NCBI GenBank assembly: GCA_027339205.1
Contig: DAHWOV010000124.1
Span: forward strand, 1-37,970
DNA from: JAJYVT01 sp027339205
GTDB taxonomy: Bacteria > Actinomycetota > Acidimicrobiia > Acidimicrobiales > RAAP-2
DNA: 37,970 bases
Direction: 5' to 3'
Shown: piece by piece, positions 23,809 through 31,204 of the stretch
How the letters are laid out: each line of letters begins with the position of its first letter
Numbering within the stretch: position 1 is the first letter of the stretch
Notes under the pieces: generated by a model
Told to the model about the DNA's origin: nothing
The model's input: the letters and a program-made list of their open reading frames with translations, nothing else
Database searches by the model: none
Program-made: the position numbers and the translations under genes

Positions 23809-24609
23809 GTGCCGACGATTGGGCGGGACGGCGTGCATCTTTATTACGAGGACACGGGCGATGGTTCCGCTGTGCTCCTCCACACTGGTGGGGGTGGCGA
23901 CGGGCGCATGTGGACGCTGGCCGGCTATACAGAGGACCTTGCCGACCACCGCTGCTTAATCCTCGATCACCGGGGTCGGGGGCGCAGTGACCGGCCGACC
24001 GGCATCGCAGCCCACCGTATCGAGGAATACGTAGCCGACGTCATTGCTGTGCTCGACGCCGCCGGGATCGACCGGGCCGCCATGGTCGGCTACTCGGGCG
24101 GTGCCAGGGTGGGCTTCGCGGTGGCGGTCGCCCACCCCGAGAGGATCTCGGCGTTGGTGGCCATCGGGAGCGTGCCCGAGCCCCACGACGATGAGAATGC
24201 CGGCTCGGAGGAGGTTGCGGCGAGGGCAGCTGAGATTCGCGCAGCCGGCATGCGGGCGGCGATGGACGCGATGGCGGCGGAGGAGTCCGAACCGCCGCTG
24301 GCATGGTTCATCGACAACCTCGCGACGACCGAGGCCGAGATGTTCGCTCTGACGATTGAAGCATGGGCCGACGCAGAATCTTCCTGGAGTCTCCTTCCGC
24401 TCCTTTCTGCCCCCACGTTGCTCATCTCCGGGGAAATGGAAGCCCCCGGGGAAGCCGCCCATCGTGCGGCTGCGCGCCTGCCGAGCGGGCGAGCCATAGT
24501 TCTGCCCGGCTACGGCCATCTCCAGACGTTCTGGCATCGCGAGGTCACCGGCCCCCTCGTGGCTGACTTTCTTGCCGAAGTGTCAAGCGGCGCCGAGCCA
24601 GCGGGCTGA
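23809..24609 (+). CDS. Alpha/beta-hydrolase fold protein
   Basis: Soluble hydrolase of 266 residues, the only intact enzyme gene carried inside the tRNA-Gly element. The opening GVHLYYEDTGDGSAVLLHTG has the oxyanion-loop HTGG in place of HGxP; the nucleophile elbow is GYSGGA with Ser near residue 96; the acid lies on the strand PTLLISGEMEAPG, with Glu where Asp is more usual; the catalytic His is in GYGHLQTFWHR. Substrate unknown; esterase, lactonase or haloperoxidase-like roles are possible. GTG 23809 has AAGGGGG 6 bp upstream; the ATG at 23805 is out of frame. Its slightly lower GC and use of ATT and GTT codons hint at transfer. Confidence 0.86.
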   Translation: MPTIGRDGVHLYYEDTGDGSAVLLHTGGGGDGRMWTLAGYTEDLADHRCLILDHRGRGRSDRPTGIAAHRIEEYVADVIAVLDAAGIDRAAMVGYSGGARVGFAVAVAHPERISALVAIGSVPEPHDDENAGSEEVAARAAEIRAAGMRAAMDAMAAEESEPPLAWFIDNLATTEAEMFALTIEAWADAESSWSLLPLLSAPTLLISGEMEAPGEAAHRAAARLPSGRAIVLPGYGHLQTFWHREVTGPLVADFLAEVSSGAEPAG

Positions 24610-24766
24610 GCGATCGCCCGGCTCGGGGCCCAGGCAGGGGCAGATGCGCACTGCGGGCGGAATGGTCCGTGGCGCGAGTTTGCTCAGGCCAGCTCCGGGC
24701 GTCGGCAAGACGGGGGCGGACGCTTGTCCCGAAATCTCGGTTGTCAAGGACCAAGCGTTGGCGACG

Positions 24767-25186
24767 ATGGGACCCGGCGACGTGGCGAGTGCGCTCGGCG
24801 TCTCGCGGGCGACGGTTCGGCGACTGATGCTGGACGGCACGTTGACGCCGACGGAGACCAGCCCAGGCGGTTGGCGTCGCTACTCGACCGTCGACGTTGC
24901 CAAGCTCGCTCGAGCCAGGAGGGCCGCCGGTGGCCGACGAGGGCAGGAGAGCACGTACGCGCAGTGCGGGCTCCTGCGTGCTGACGATGAGGTCGAGGTT
25001 GTGTCCGACGCCTGCCAGGGCGAGATTGCCGAGGCGGTTGACGTGCTCGGCGTGCCAGACTCCGAGCGCCCTTCATCCCGCGGCCATCCTGTAAGCATCC
25101 CGCGGTTGGGGCCGATCGTGACGTATCGGGACTTGCGCGTTATGCCGTTGAGCAGGGATGTCGTGTCGGGACCATTCGGCGTCTAG
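24767..25186 (+). CDS. Excisionase/MerR-like helix-turn-helix protein
   Basis: Small DNA-binding protein of 139 residues if ATG 24767 is used. The winged-HTH signature is GPGDVASALGVSRATVRRLM then DGTLTPTETSPGGWRRYSTV and DVAKLARA, as in MerR-type and Xis-like proteins with one domain. The place, next to the far attachment site of an integrated element, fits a recombination directionality factor. The C-terminal part is unremarkable and runs over the right-hand arm sites, so the real protein may have been shorter or extended by decay. The frame is open upstream to 24572, and TTG 24758 is another possible start; no strong ribosome site decides. Confidence 0.65.
   Translation: MGPGDVASALGVSRATVRRLMLDGTLTPTETSPGGWRRYSTVDVAKLARARRAAGGRRGQESTYAQCGLLRADDEVEVVSDACQGEIAEAVDVLGVPDSERPSSRGHPVSIPRLGPIVTYRDLRVMPLSRDVVSGPFGV
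25075..25105 (+). promoter_or_regulatory. Arm-type integrase sites, right (11-bp phase)
   Basis: ATCCCGCGG at 25075-25083 and 25097-25105, with a degenerate copy (ATCCTGTAA) at 25086-25094, so starts are spaced exactly 11 and 11 bp. Same motif and orientation as the left pair at 21341. They lie about 90 bp inside the right attachment site. Confidence 0.55.
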
Positions 25187-25194
25187 CGGCCTAC

Positions 25195-25248
25195 TCACCT
25201 TGCCAAGGTGAGGGTTGCGGGTTCGAGTCCCGTCGTCCGCTTCAGGTC
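25195..25248 (+). other. attR: duplicated tRNA-Gly 3' half
   Basis: 54-bp copy of tRNA-Gly from the anticodon arm past the CCA position, with two changes (TTGCGG for TCGCGG and TTCA for TCCA). The 5' half of the tRNA is absent, so it is not a tRNA gene. It marks the far boundary of the integrated element. Confidence 0.88.
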
Positions 25249-25254
25249 CACCCA

Positions 25255-25314
25255 GAGATCGTGGAGGTGGAGATCGAGGCGACACACATCCCTGCGAGCC
25301 TCGGATCAGGCGCG
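25255..25314 (-). pseudogene. Second integrase remnant beyond attR
   Basis: The 22 bp at 25255-25276 are identical to 23323-23344 inside the integrase, and similarity goes on with substitutions to 25314. On the minus strand the same frame reads SEARRDVCRLDLHLHDL, compared with SDARRAAGRPDLHLHDL in the first copy; the Trp codon before it is now TGA. It directly follows the attR copy, as expected if another element once sat at the same tRNA and most of it was deleted. Confidence 0.7.
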
Positions 25315-25315
25315 G

Positions 25316-25498
25316 ACGGCCCGCTCCGTCGCCTGCGACGACGTGGTCGACCGCTTCGGCCTTCTGGCCTGTTTCGTCGGCATCGACACGCCAGCGTCGA
25401 GCAGGGTCACCCGCGAGGTTCTGGGATGGGAGCCGTCGAACGGCGGTCTCGTTGAAGTCCTGGAGCAAGGGCGCTACTTCGTGTCAGTGCCACGCTGA
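25316..25498 (+). pseudogene. SDR/epimerase-family C-terminal fragment
   Basis: Plus-strand frame ending at 25498 reads DVVDRFGLLACFVGIDTPAS, SRVTREVLGWEPSNGGLVEV and LEQGRYFVSVPR. This matches the C-terminal end of NAD(P)-dependent epimerase/dehydratase-like SDR proteins, where a PASS-TRELLGW-P-GL-DLE-GHYF pattern is usual. No Rossmann domain or start precedes it, so it is a truncated remnant. Codon bias is still strong, so truncation may be recent. Confidence 0.6.
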
Positions 25499-25570
25499 GG
25501 GGACTTCGGCGCTGTGACTTGACGAGTCATTCTCGATGACAAGGGCCATATAGAGGGCGACGCCCGCGTC

Positions 25571-25951
25571 CCCTATCGACCTGGTACGTACGCGTTGTTC
25601 ACCTACCTCACCCGCCCTGGCGTCGATGCCACCAACTGGCGAGCCGAGCAGGAGGTCAGGCCCGCCGTCGTTGACCGCAAGGTCTGGGGAGGCAACCGGA
25701 CCCGGCGAGGGGCTGGGACCCAGGGCCGGATCATGAGCGCGCTGCGCACCGCCGACCAACAAGAAGTGGATCCCATCGAGTTCCTCGTCCGGCTCGCCCG
25801 GGCGCCCGACCCCGCGACGGTCTCGCTCTTTCGCCGAAACTCAGCCGCTCCTCCATGGTCACTCACCGACAGCGAACCGGACGCGACCCGGTATCCAAGT
25901 ACCCTGGTACTTCGCGAACGGCCTGCCGACATCGGTTCAGATGGTGCATGA
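25571..25951 (+). pseudogene. IS66-family transposase C-terminal fragment
   Basis: The frame reads RPGTYALFTYLTRPGVDATN and WRAEQEVRPAVVDRKVWGGN then RTRRGAGTQGRIMSALRTA, the conserved end of IS66 TnpC transposases including the final catalytic Glu region (NWRAEQ). The N-terminal two thirds and the accessory TnpA/TnpB genes are absent. After about 25860 the frame goes on without similarity. An AAGTACC-CT-GGTACTT palindrome lies at 25897-25912. Confidence 0.75.
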
Positions 25952-26415
25952 CGGCTGCCACAGACAATGACGGCCAGGGAATTGTGCGCAGTCACGTGGC
26001 GTCGCGATGAAACCGAGCTTGCCGAGTGCTTGGTGGGCAACGGGAGGCGTCATGCAGGCTCGACCCAGCGGCGGACAGGAGAGAAGCCTCGGTGTCGGCG
26101 CACCGAGGACCGTCGCGGCTCCGTGTTCGAGGAGCGCGCCGTGTCCAGTGACGACTCCCGGCAGGGGGGCCGATCGACGAGAGCGGGGAGGCCGCAAATC
26201 GCCTAGGACTTCCCGCAGTGTGGGGACAATCTGGAAAAGGGGTCCGGCTACCACTGCACACGGAAATATCACGTCCGTCCTCCCGCTCGCGTTCGGTGAC
26301 ATGGCGCGGATACGGGTGTGCAGAAGGGCGACGAGCCCGACGAGATGACAACCTGACCTTGCTTCGCACTGGATATCGCAGTCGACTGTCAACGGTCAGG
26401 TGCACGGGCAGCAGG
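25952..26415. other. Gene-poor stretch
   Basis: Between the IS66 remnant and the beta-propeller gene. Short frames occur on both strands but none shows family similarity or steady codon bias. The plus-strand frame of the next gene is open back to 26218, but its sequence there (Arg/Ser-rich) does not look like a protein leader. Confidence 0.5.
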
Positions 26416-27612
26416 GTGCGCGGCCCAAGAGGCCGACTCCGTCGTCTCCTCTGCGCGGTCGCCGTGGTCCTTGTCATCACGCTGGTGGGAAACGCGGCAG
26501 CGATCAGGTCGCCATCGGACCTGCAGGAGTCAGCGTGGCGAGAGGCCGACACTGCACGGATCACCTGCTCGTCCCTCACCGCCAGAGCGCCGCGACTCGA
26601 AGTCGCACCGAGGATGCTCCGAGTACCCACAGAACCCTTCGGAGTGACCTTGACACCGAATGTAAGTTTCGTATTCGCCGGTCTTAGCAATTCGGTTGGC
26701 GTCTTCGCGCGAACCGACGGGCGACTCCGTCTGCGCGCCAAGATCACAGTGCCCGAGCAGGCTCTCGGAGTCACGCTGACGCCTGACGGACGGTATCTCG
26801 TCGTCGCCGACGGGTACGGCGGTGCCTACGTGCTGGACGTCACGGCCACCGAGCACGGATCGAGATCGGCGGTAATGGGGCAGCTCACAAGCTCGGGAAC
26901 CGGTGCCATCGAGGCGAGCGTCTCTCCCAATGGCAAGTACGTGTTCGTGACGCTCGAGAACAGCGACGAGCTCGCCGTCTTCAACCTCCACAGGGCCATC
27001 GCCACCGGGTTCACGCGCTACACGCCGGTGGGCATGGTGCCCCTCGCCCAAGACCCTGTCGGCATCGCCATGTCCCCCGGTGGCCGCTACCTGTACGTGA
27101 CGAGCGAAGTGGCCCCACCGTCTCGGCAGGGAACGTTGTCCACCATCGATCTCGCGACGGCAGAGACCGATCCATCCCGCTCGATCCTCACGACTGTGCC
27201 TGCCGGATGCAGCCCGGTGCGAGCAGTCGTTGCACATGGGTCGGTGTACGTCACGGCGCGCGGGTCCGACTCGATTCTCTGGTTCTCGTCGAGGTCGCTT
27301 GCCCGTGACCCGTCGCACGCCCTGAGAGGGAGTGTCCGAGTCGGACCAGAGCCGGTCGGCCTGGCCTTGGTCAACCGCAAGACGGAGCTCCTCGTCGCGG
27401 ACTCCAACCGCTTCGACACGGCGCCGCGTGCGAACCTCGCGCTGCTGCATCTGGACTCGGATGGACGGCCGACGCTCAGCGGGTACCTCCGCTCGGGCAG
27501 TTTTCCGCGTGAGGTTGCCGCTACTCGGAGCGGCGGCCAAGCGTTCGTCACGAACTACGGGTCCTCGCAGCTCGAGTCGGTCTCGCTGCCGGGCGGCCCC
27601 TCGAGGACGTGA
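26416..27612 (+). CDS. Secreted YncE/lactonase-like beta-propeller protein
   Basis: Exported protein of about 398 residues. An N-terminal RGRLRRLLCAVAVVLVITLV segment ending GNAAA is a signal peptide. The rest holds repeated propeller blades with the pattern GVTLTPDGRYLVVADG, SVSPNGKYVFVTLEN and IAMSPGGRYLYVTSE, typical of the YVTN/lactonase seven-blade family. Function is unknown; such proteins are surface or periplasmic and may bind ligands rather than catalyse. GTG 26416 is chosen just before the basic signal-peptide region; upstream in-frame TTG codons are possible and no good ribosome site decides. It stands alone between remnants, with lower GC in places than core genes. Confidence 0.75.
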   Translation: MRGPRGRLRRLLCAVAVVLVITLVGNAAAIRSPSDLQESAWREADTARITCSSLTARAPRLEVAPRMLRVPTEPFGVTLTPNVSFVFAGLSNSVGVFARTDGRLRLRAKITVPEQALGVTLTPDGRYLVVADGYGGAYVLDVTATEHGSRSAVMGQLTSSGTGAIEASVSPNGKYVFVTLENSDELAVFNLHRAIATGFTRYTPVGMVPLAQDPVGIAMSPGGRYLYVTSEVAPPSRQGTLSTIDLATAETDPSRSILTTVPAGCSPVRAVVAHGSVYVTARGSDSILWFSSRSLARDPSHALRGSVRVGPEPVGLALVNRKTELLVADSNRFDTAPRANLALLHLDSDGRPTLSGYLRSGSFPREVAATRSGGQAFVTNYGSSQLESVSLPGGPSRT

Positions 27613-28135
27613 TCCACTGAGATCATGCGGGGCTGGGCAGACGTGCCTTCGTCGCGGACCCACCCGGAGCACTCCCGCGTGCGCCATGGGAGTACCTGTG
27701 ATCCAGTGTCACTCAGCGCGCGCCTGGCTGAGAGGGCGCCCGTGACGAGCCGGTCGTGTCATGCCCGTGCCGTCCGGAGAGCGCGTCGGAGGCGGAGGGA
27801 GCCGTCGAAGGGCTTCGCAGGTGTCCCGCACCTGCCGGAGAAACGGTGAACGCGCAGGAACGTTTCGGTCGAAGCTAGCTCGCATGGGGTAGTGACTGCT
27901 TCGAACTGTGGGCGCAGGAGTGGATGACCGATCAGGGCAACGAGGGTGGACCGGCACCGCTTCGACCGATGGAATAGCTACTTCCCCCGGAAATTCGGCG
28001 GCGACCGCTTGGGCGCTCTCGGAGGTGGAGTGCTGAGGGCGGAGAGAAACCCGGGCGCTGGCATGACCACCCCGGCAGCGAGGGATCGCCGCAGTGTTCG
28101 AGCGCGCCAGCTGAAGGCCCCCGCAGGCGGTCGCG
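27613..28135. other. Intergenic stretch with one hairpin
   Basis: No supported gene on either strand. A perfect 7-bp hairpin GCAGGTG-TCCCG-CACCTGC lies at 27817-27835. The downstream gene is convergent. A CTGAGAGGGCG string near 27728 recalls part of a TPP riboswitch, but the other conserved blocks are missing. Confidence 0.5.
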
Positions 28136-28681
28136 TCAGTCGCGCCGGCGGTGCCGCTCGAGGAACTCGAGGATCGTGGCGTGCTTCTCGGTGTCCAGGA
28201 TCATCACCTGCACCATGAGCCCCCACAAGGTGGACTCCTCGAAGGGGCGGAGCCGATTGCGCAGCGCCTCCAGCTTGCGGCGATCCTCCTGTTCAAAGGC
28301 GTGCAAGGCCCGGGTTGCCTCAGCCAGATCCTCGTCAAGGTGCCAGCCGAGCGGCGGCACCGACGTCTCGGTCCCCCCGTACGTGCCCCAGGCCAGTTCC
28401 GTCGCGAGCTCGACGAGCATGCGGTGGTGCCTGCGCTCGTCGTCCAGGATCAGGCGGAACAGGTACCGAGCGGCGGGATCCGCCACCAGCTCCGACAGCC
28501 GCTGGTACTCGGCGAGCATTCGGCCCTCTTCCGAGCCGTGCTCCGCCAGGAGCTCGACAAGCGCCCGGACGGTGACGCCCGCCCCGGTCGCACGCAGACC
28601 GTCGAGCGCTCGCTCGAACCCTGAGGAGTAATCTTCGGCGCTGCTCTCGCCGCCCTCTCGCGCCGCACCGTCGACGTCCAT
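28136..28681 (-). CDS. Ferritin-like (rubrerythrin-type) four-helix protein
   Basis: Helical protein of 181 residues. Two helix segments carry metal-ligand-like patterns, EEGRMLAEYQRLSELVADPA with an E near the start, and FRLILDDERRHHRMLVELA, an E-x-x-H type pair, followed by ILDTEKHATILEFLERH near the end, again E/D with H. This recalls ferritin-like superfamily di-iron proteins, but not every ligand can be assigned. ATG 28681 has GGAGGGG 4 bp upstream and is preferred to the in-frame ATG at 28735. The leader of some 25 residues is charged. A possible role is metal binding or stress protection, which is inference. Confidence 0.68.
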   Translation of the reverse strand: MDVDGAAREGGESSAEDYSSGFERALDGLRATGAGVTVRALVELLAEHGSEEGRMLAEYQRLSELVADPAARYLFRLILDDERRHHRMLVELATELAWGTYGGTETSVPPLGWHLDEDLAEATRALHAFEQEDRRKLEALRNRLRPFEESTLWGLMVQVMILDTEKHATILEFLERHRRRD

Positions 28682-28743
28682 GCCGCCCCTCCGTCTCCCT
28701 CGCGAGCTGATGCTAGTTCGGACCGTACTTGTCACTTCTCGTC

Positions 28744-28890
28744 ACTTGTCGTAGGCGCAGACGAGCGACGTGATCCAGATCCCGATCTCGCCCATGCTGG
28801 AGCTCGTGTCGGGCAGCACGCGGACGAACGCCCTGTGCCCGTCATGGAGCGGTGCGCGGCAGCCGTCGACCTCCCGGCAGCGGGACGAGC
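28744..28890 (-). pseudogene. Possible 3' remnant of an unknown gene
   Basis: Minus-strand frame ending at TGA 28744 reads CREVDGCRAPLHDGHRAFVR and VLPDTSSSMGEIGIWITSL then VCAYDK. Nearly every third codon position is G or C, much more than chance, yet no start codon precedes before the ParB-like gene ends at 28896. Family not recognised. It is probably a truncated gene or an overlooked short frame. Confidence 0.35.
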
Positions 28891-28895
28891 GCTGA

Positions 28896-29411
28896 CTACG
28901 TCGGCGCTGGGCGCCTGGTGACGACGGGCGGCTCCGCAGGTTCTCCTGTCGGTTCCGAAGCCGTCGAGCGGGGGCTCAGGGCACCGGCGGGCTGCACCTG
29001 TTCGACGATCCTGCAGGGGATCTCGGCGTTCTCACTCAGGTGGTAGCTGGCGCAGATCCGGTGGTACCCGTCTGCGACGGTGAGCGCCACGCCGGACGTG
29101 AAATCGCCGCGGACGAGCAGGACGGGAGACAGCCTCTCGCCACGGCGGACTTTCTCCAGGTCCTCGCCGACGTGAAAGTTGTCTACGCCGAGAAGCGGCA
29201 GCCGACTCGCTCGGAGAAGGTCCTTCGCCTTCCGGTGCACGAGTGGGGCGCACTTCAGCCCATCCACGAGCCGATGCACCTCTTCGTCGGAGCAGAGCAG
29301 GCTGAGATAGTCGCCTGCAGCCGGATAGTCGTGCTCGTCGGGCTCGGTCTTCCAGTGCTCGGCGTCGAGCCGGGCCGGGTTCTTCTTCTTGTGGTCGTCG
29401 GACTTGGCCAC
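28896..29411 (-). CDS. ParB-like nuclease-domain protein
   Basis: Protein of 171 residues. The central part ends in a ParB/sulfiredoxin-like motif: SPVLLVRGDFTSGVALTVAD, then GYHRICASYHLSENAEIPCR with the family-like DGxHR box. These domains bind or hydrolyse nucleotides; partition function is unlikely because there is no HTH domain and no ParA. A basic N-terminus (AKSDDHKKKNPARLDAEHW) and a Pro/Thr-rich tail flank it. GTG 29411 has GGAGG 5 bp upstream, so it is preferred to ATG 29483, which would give an Arg/Gly-rich leader. A 47-codon frame ends 10 bp upstream. Confidence 0.72.
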   Translation of the reverse strand: MAKSDDHKKKNPARLDAEHWKTEPDEHDYPAAGDYLSLLCSDEEVHRLVDGLKCAPLVHRKAKDLLRASRLPLLGVDNFHVGEDLEKVRRGERLSPVLLVRGDFTSGVALTVADGYHRICASYHLSENAEIPCRIVEQVQPAGALSPRSTASEPTGEPAEPPVVTRRPAPT

Positions 29412-29421
29412 GTTCCTCCCT

Positions 29422-29565
29422 TCACGCGCCGGCCGAGGTCGAAGGAGACGGCCGCCTCCGCCCGCGGCGCGCGCGTCCCGCACGATGCTCGGCCGAGAGC
29501 CGTTGGATCTCGTGGACGGCTGGTGTCCCGTGTCTGCCCGGCTGTCTGGGTGGCTCCTCGCTCAT
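29422..29565 (-). CDS. Possible small protein upstream of ParB-like gene
   Basis: 47-codon frame from ATG 29565 to a stop 10 bp before the ParB-like start, beginning MSEEPPRQPGRHGTPAVHEI and ending Arg/Ser-rich. Spacing fits a coupled leader frame, but composition is ordinary for chance in this GC-rich DNA. Not recognised. Confidence 0.25.
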   Translation of the reverse strand: MSEEPPRQPGRHGTPAVHEIQRLSAEHRAGRARRGRRRPSPSTSAGA

Positions 29566-29917
29566 CGCCTGAGACGGTAGCCCAGTGCTCCCGGGCCACC
29601 GTCCACGACGCGCCCGCCGTGGGGTGGCAGGCTCGTGAGGAACCTCGATCCTCCTTAAGGATCGTGCGCCGAAGTGGCATCGGGTGGACCACCAGCTCTC
29701 CTCCTCAGAGGACCGAGAGGACGATCTCGAGCAGGTTCTGCGCGTGGTCTGGTTCGGCGAGCACGGAGCGCAAAGGATCGTCGCCATGGATCAGCGCCAA
29801 TCTCGACCCAGTCGGGGTGGGCCAGCAACAGCGTGCTCCATATCTTCGCCCGTACGAGGTGGCGCTGCGATGGCTCTTCTGAAGTTGTGGCGCGCGGCGA
29901 CCAGAAGGACTCCTTGG
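29566..29917. other. Intergenic stretch with a weak remnant
   Basis: No clear gene. A minus-strand frame ending at 29705 reads GDDPLRSVLAEPDHAQNLLE then IVLSVL, with fairly good codon bias but no start, and may be a short remnant. The rest shows nothing. Confidence 0.35.
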
Positions 29918-30661
29918 TCAACGCGATGCACGGCATTCTCGATGTGCAATGGACACGAGCTCGGCGTTGTCGTTCGCTGAGCTGCCATCGGGAAGCAGCA
30001 GCGTGTCTTCGAGCCCCATCCTCGCGGCAAGACCGCGTCGTGCCGCGAGAGCGAGCAACGGCCAAGCTGATGTTTCTTCTCCGTGGAGCAGCAACGGACG
30101 AGCAAGTGGCGCCGCAAGGTTGATCAGCTCCTCGGCCGAGACCAAGGCGGCGTCGACGTCGGCATCCGTCACCTCGAGGAGTAGGTGCCTGCAGGAGCTG
30201 GCGAGCCCGCTTGCGACGAGGCGTTCGAGACCGTCGGTATGGCTCCAGATGCCGGCGTCGACGGCGATGCCCCTGTCGAGGCAGCGCCTTGCGAGCTGCT
30301 CGGCTCCCTGTTCGTGGAAGTTGACCGACACGTGATCGGGAAGCACGGTCCAGGACCGGACGTGCCCGCAGCGGTCGTCGCCGGAGCCCGTCCAGGCGCC
30401 GGTCGTGATGCCGACGGGGACGTTGCCGCAGCGCTCACGCAGCGCGACGAGCACGGCAGCGACGATCTCGGGGTCGATGCTGTCCTTCCCGGTTGGGTCC
30501 TTGGGGTGAACGTGGAGATCGTCAGCCCCGGCTCGCAGGCTGGCCTCAGCGGCTTCGGCGATCTCTGCGGGCGTCACCGGGATGCGAGGACTCCCAGCTG
30601 GAACCCGCGCCCCGTTCAGGCAAGCTTGCAGCATCAACGCCGGCCAGCATGGCACAGGCAT
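29918..30661 (-). CDS. DUF849 / beta-keto acid cleavage enzyme (BKACE) family
   Basis: TIM-barrel enzyme of 247 residues. The family opening is LQACLNGARVPAGSPRIPVT, followed by EIAEAAEASLRAGADDLHVH with the HxH zinc ligands (LHVHPKD), and PVGITTGAWT. VSVNFHEQGAEQLA is another conserved block. BKACE enzymes condense a beta-keto acid with acetyl-CoA and release acetoacetate; the acid here is unknown. The protein is shorter than the usual 270-310 residues, so some helices may be missing. ATG 30661 is used; ATG 30634 starts directly at MLQACLNGA and is equally likely. It is divergent from the saccharopine-dehydrogenase-like gene with about 540 bp between. Confidence 0.8.
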   Translation of the reverse strand: MPVPCWPALMLQACLNGARVPAGSPRIPVTPAEIAEAAEASLRAGADDLHVHPKDPTGKDSIDPEIVAAVLVALRERCGNVPVGITTGAWTGSGDDRCGHVRSWTVLPDHVSVNFHEQGAEQLARRCLDRGIAVDAGIWSHTDGLERLVASGLASSCRHLLLEVTDADVDAALVSAEELINLAAPLARPLLLHGEETSAWPLLALAARRGLAARMGLEDTLLLPDGSSANDNAELVSIAHRECRASR

Positions 30662-31039
30662 CCGATCGCCGTGGCTCAAGAGGCGCGGTCCACATGGCGT
30701 ACCACGGGCGGCGCGGACCGCGGCGCGCAGATCCTCAACATCGACGCGCTCGCAGAGGAGACCTCCAGGGACGGTGCGAACGCACCGATCGGAGCGATCG
30801 CCGACCCAGGCGGTACCGTCCTCGCGCCACCGGGGCTGGGTGACGACTCGACGGCGTAGAGGACTTGGCCGGTGCCGGCAGCATGAAGGCCCTCCACCGG
30901 CGACACGGGGGGGATGGCCCTCGATGGTGACGTCCGGTTCGGGGATGATCACCCGTGTCTGCGCGGTGCCACCTCGAGCGAGATGCAGCCGAAGAACCTG
31001 ACCGCGCGGTGATCTGCACCGCGAGAGGAGGTGGAGGGA

Positions 31040-31189
31040 GTGCCCGCTGAGCTCGGCGTCGACGACGGCAACCTGCCAGCAGTCTCCACCGTCCTGCGAA
31101 CGGACAAACGCCTGCGCCCCGTCTCGCCACCCGCCTCACTGGGGCGCGAGCGGCATGCGAGGGACGAGTGGACGTGCGAACCTCCATGA
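31040..31189 (+). CDS. Possible 49-residue protein before saccharopine dehydrogenase-like gene
   Basis: GTG 31040 follows a strong GGAGGTGGAGGGA ribosome-binding region; the frame reads VPAELGVDDGNLPAVSTVLR and ends at TGA 31187, 15 bp before the next start. About 80% of third positions are G/C. Not recognised. It may be a leader peptide or small protein, or chance. The rest of the gap 30662-31039 shows no supported gene. Confidence 0.35.
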   Translation: MPAELGVDDGNLPAVSTVLRTDKRLRPVSPPASLGRERHARDEWTCEPP

Positions 31190-31204
31190 ACTAAGAGGTG
31201 CACT

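Larger units (their letters stand above)
21244..25248. mobile_element. Small genetic element integrated at tRNA-Gly(GCC)
   Basis: A 3.95-kb unit bounded by 54-bp direct repeats of the tRNA-Gly 3' half (21244-21297 and 25195-25248; two mismatches). Inside are a tyrosine integrase gene next to the tRNA reading toward it, now split by an IS110/IS1111-type insertion, an alpha/beta hydrolase, and an excisionase-like HTH protein near the far end. Short repeats near both ends look like integrase arm sites. Integration into a tRNA 3' end with the integrase gene adjacent is the standard arrangement for actinobacterial phages and plasmids. No capsid, relaxase or replication gene is visible, so it is a remnant or satellite and cannot move by itself. 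Confidence 0.85.

Noticed and set aside
23805..23990. ATG 23805 as the hydrolase start
   Set aside because: It is in another frame; the hydrolase frame starts at GTG 23809 with a ribosome site at the right distance.
25195..25248. Second tRNA-Gly gene
   Set aside because: Only the 3' half is present; no D arm or 5' acceptor strand. It is an attachment-site copy.
27720..27760. Possible TPP riboswitch
   Set aside because: CTGAGAGGGCG is present, but the second conserved block and the expected downstream gene are missing.
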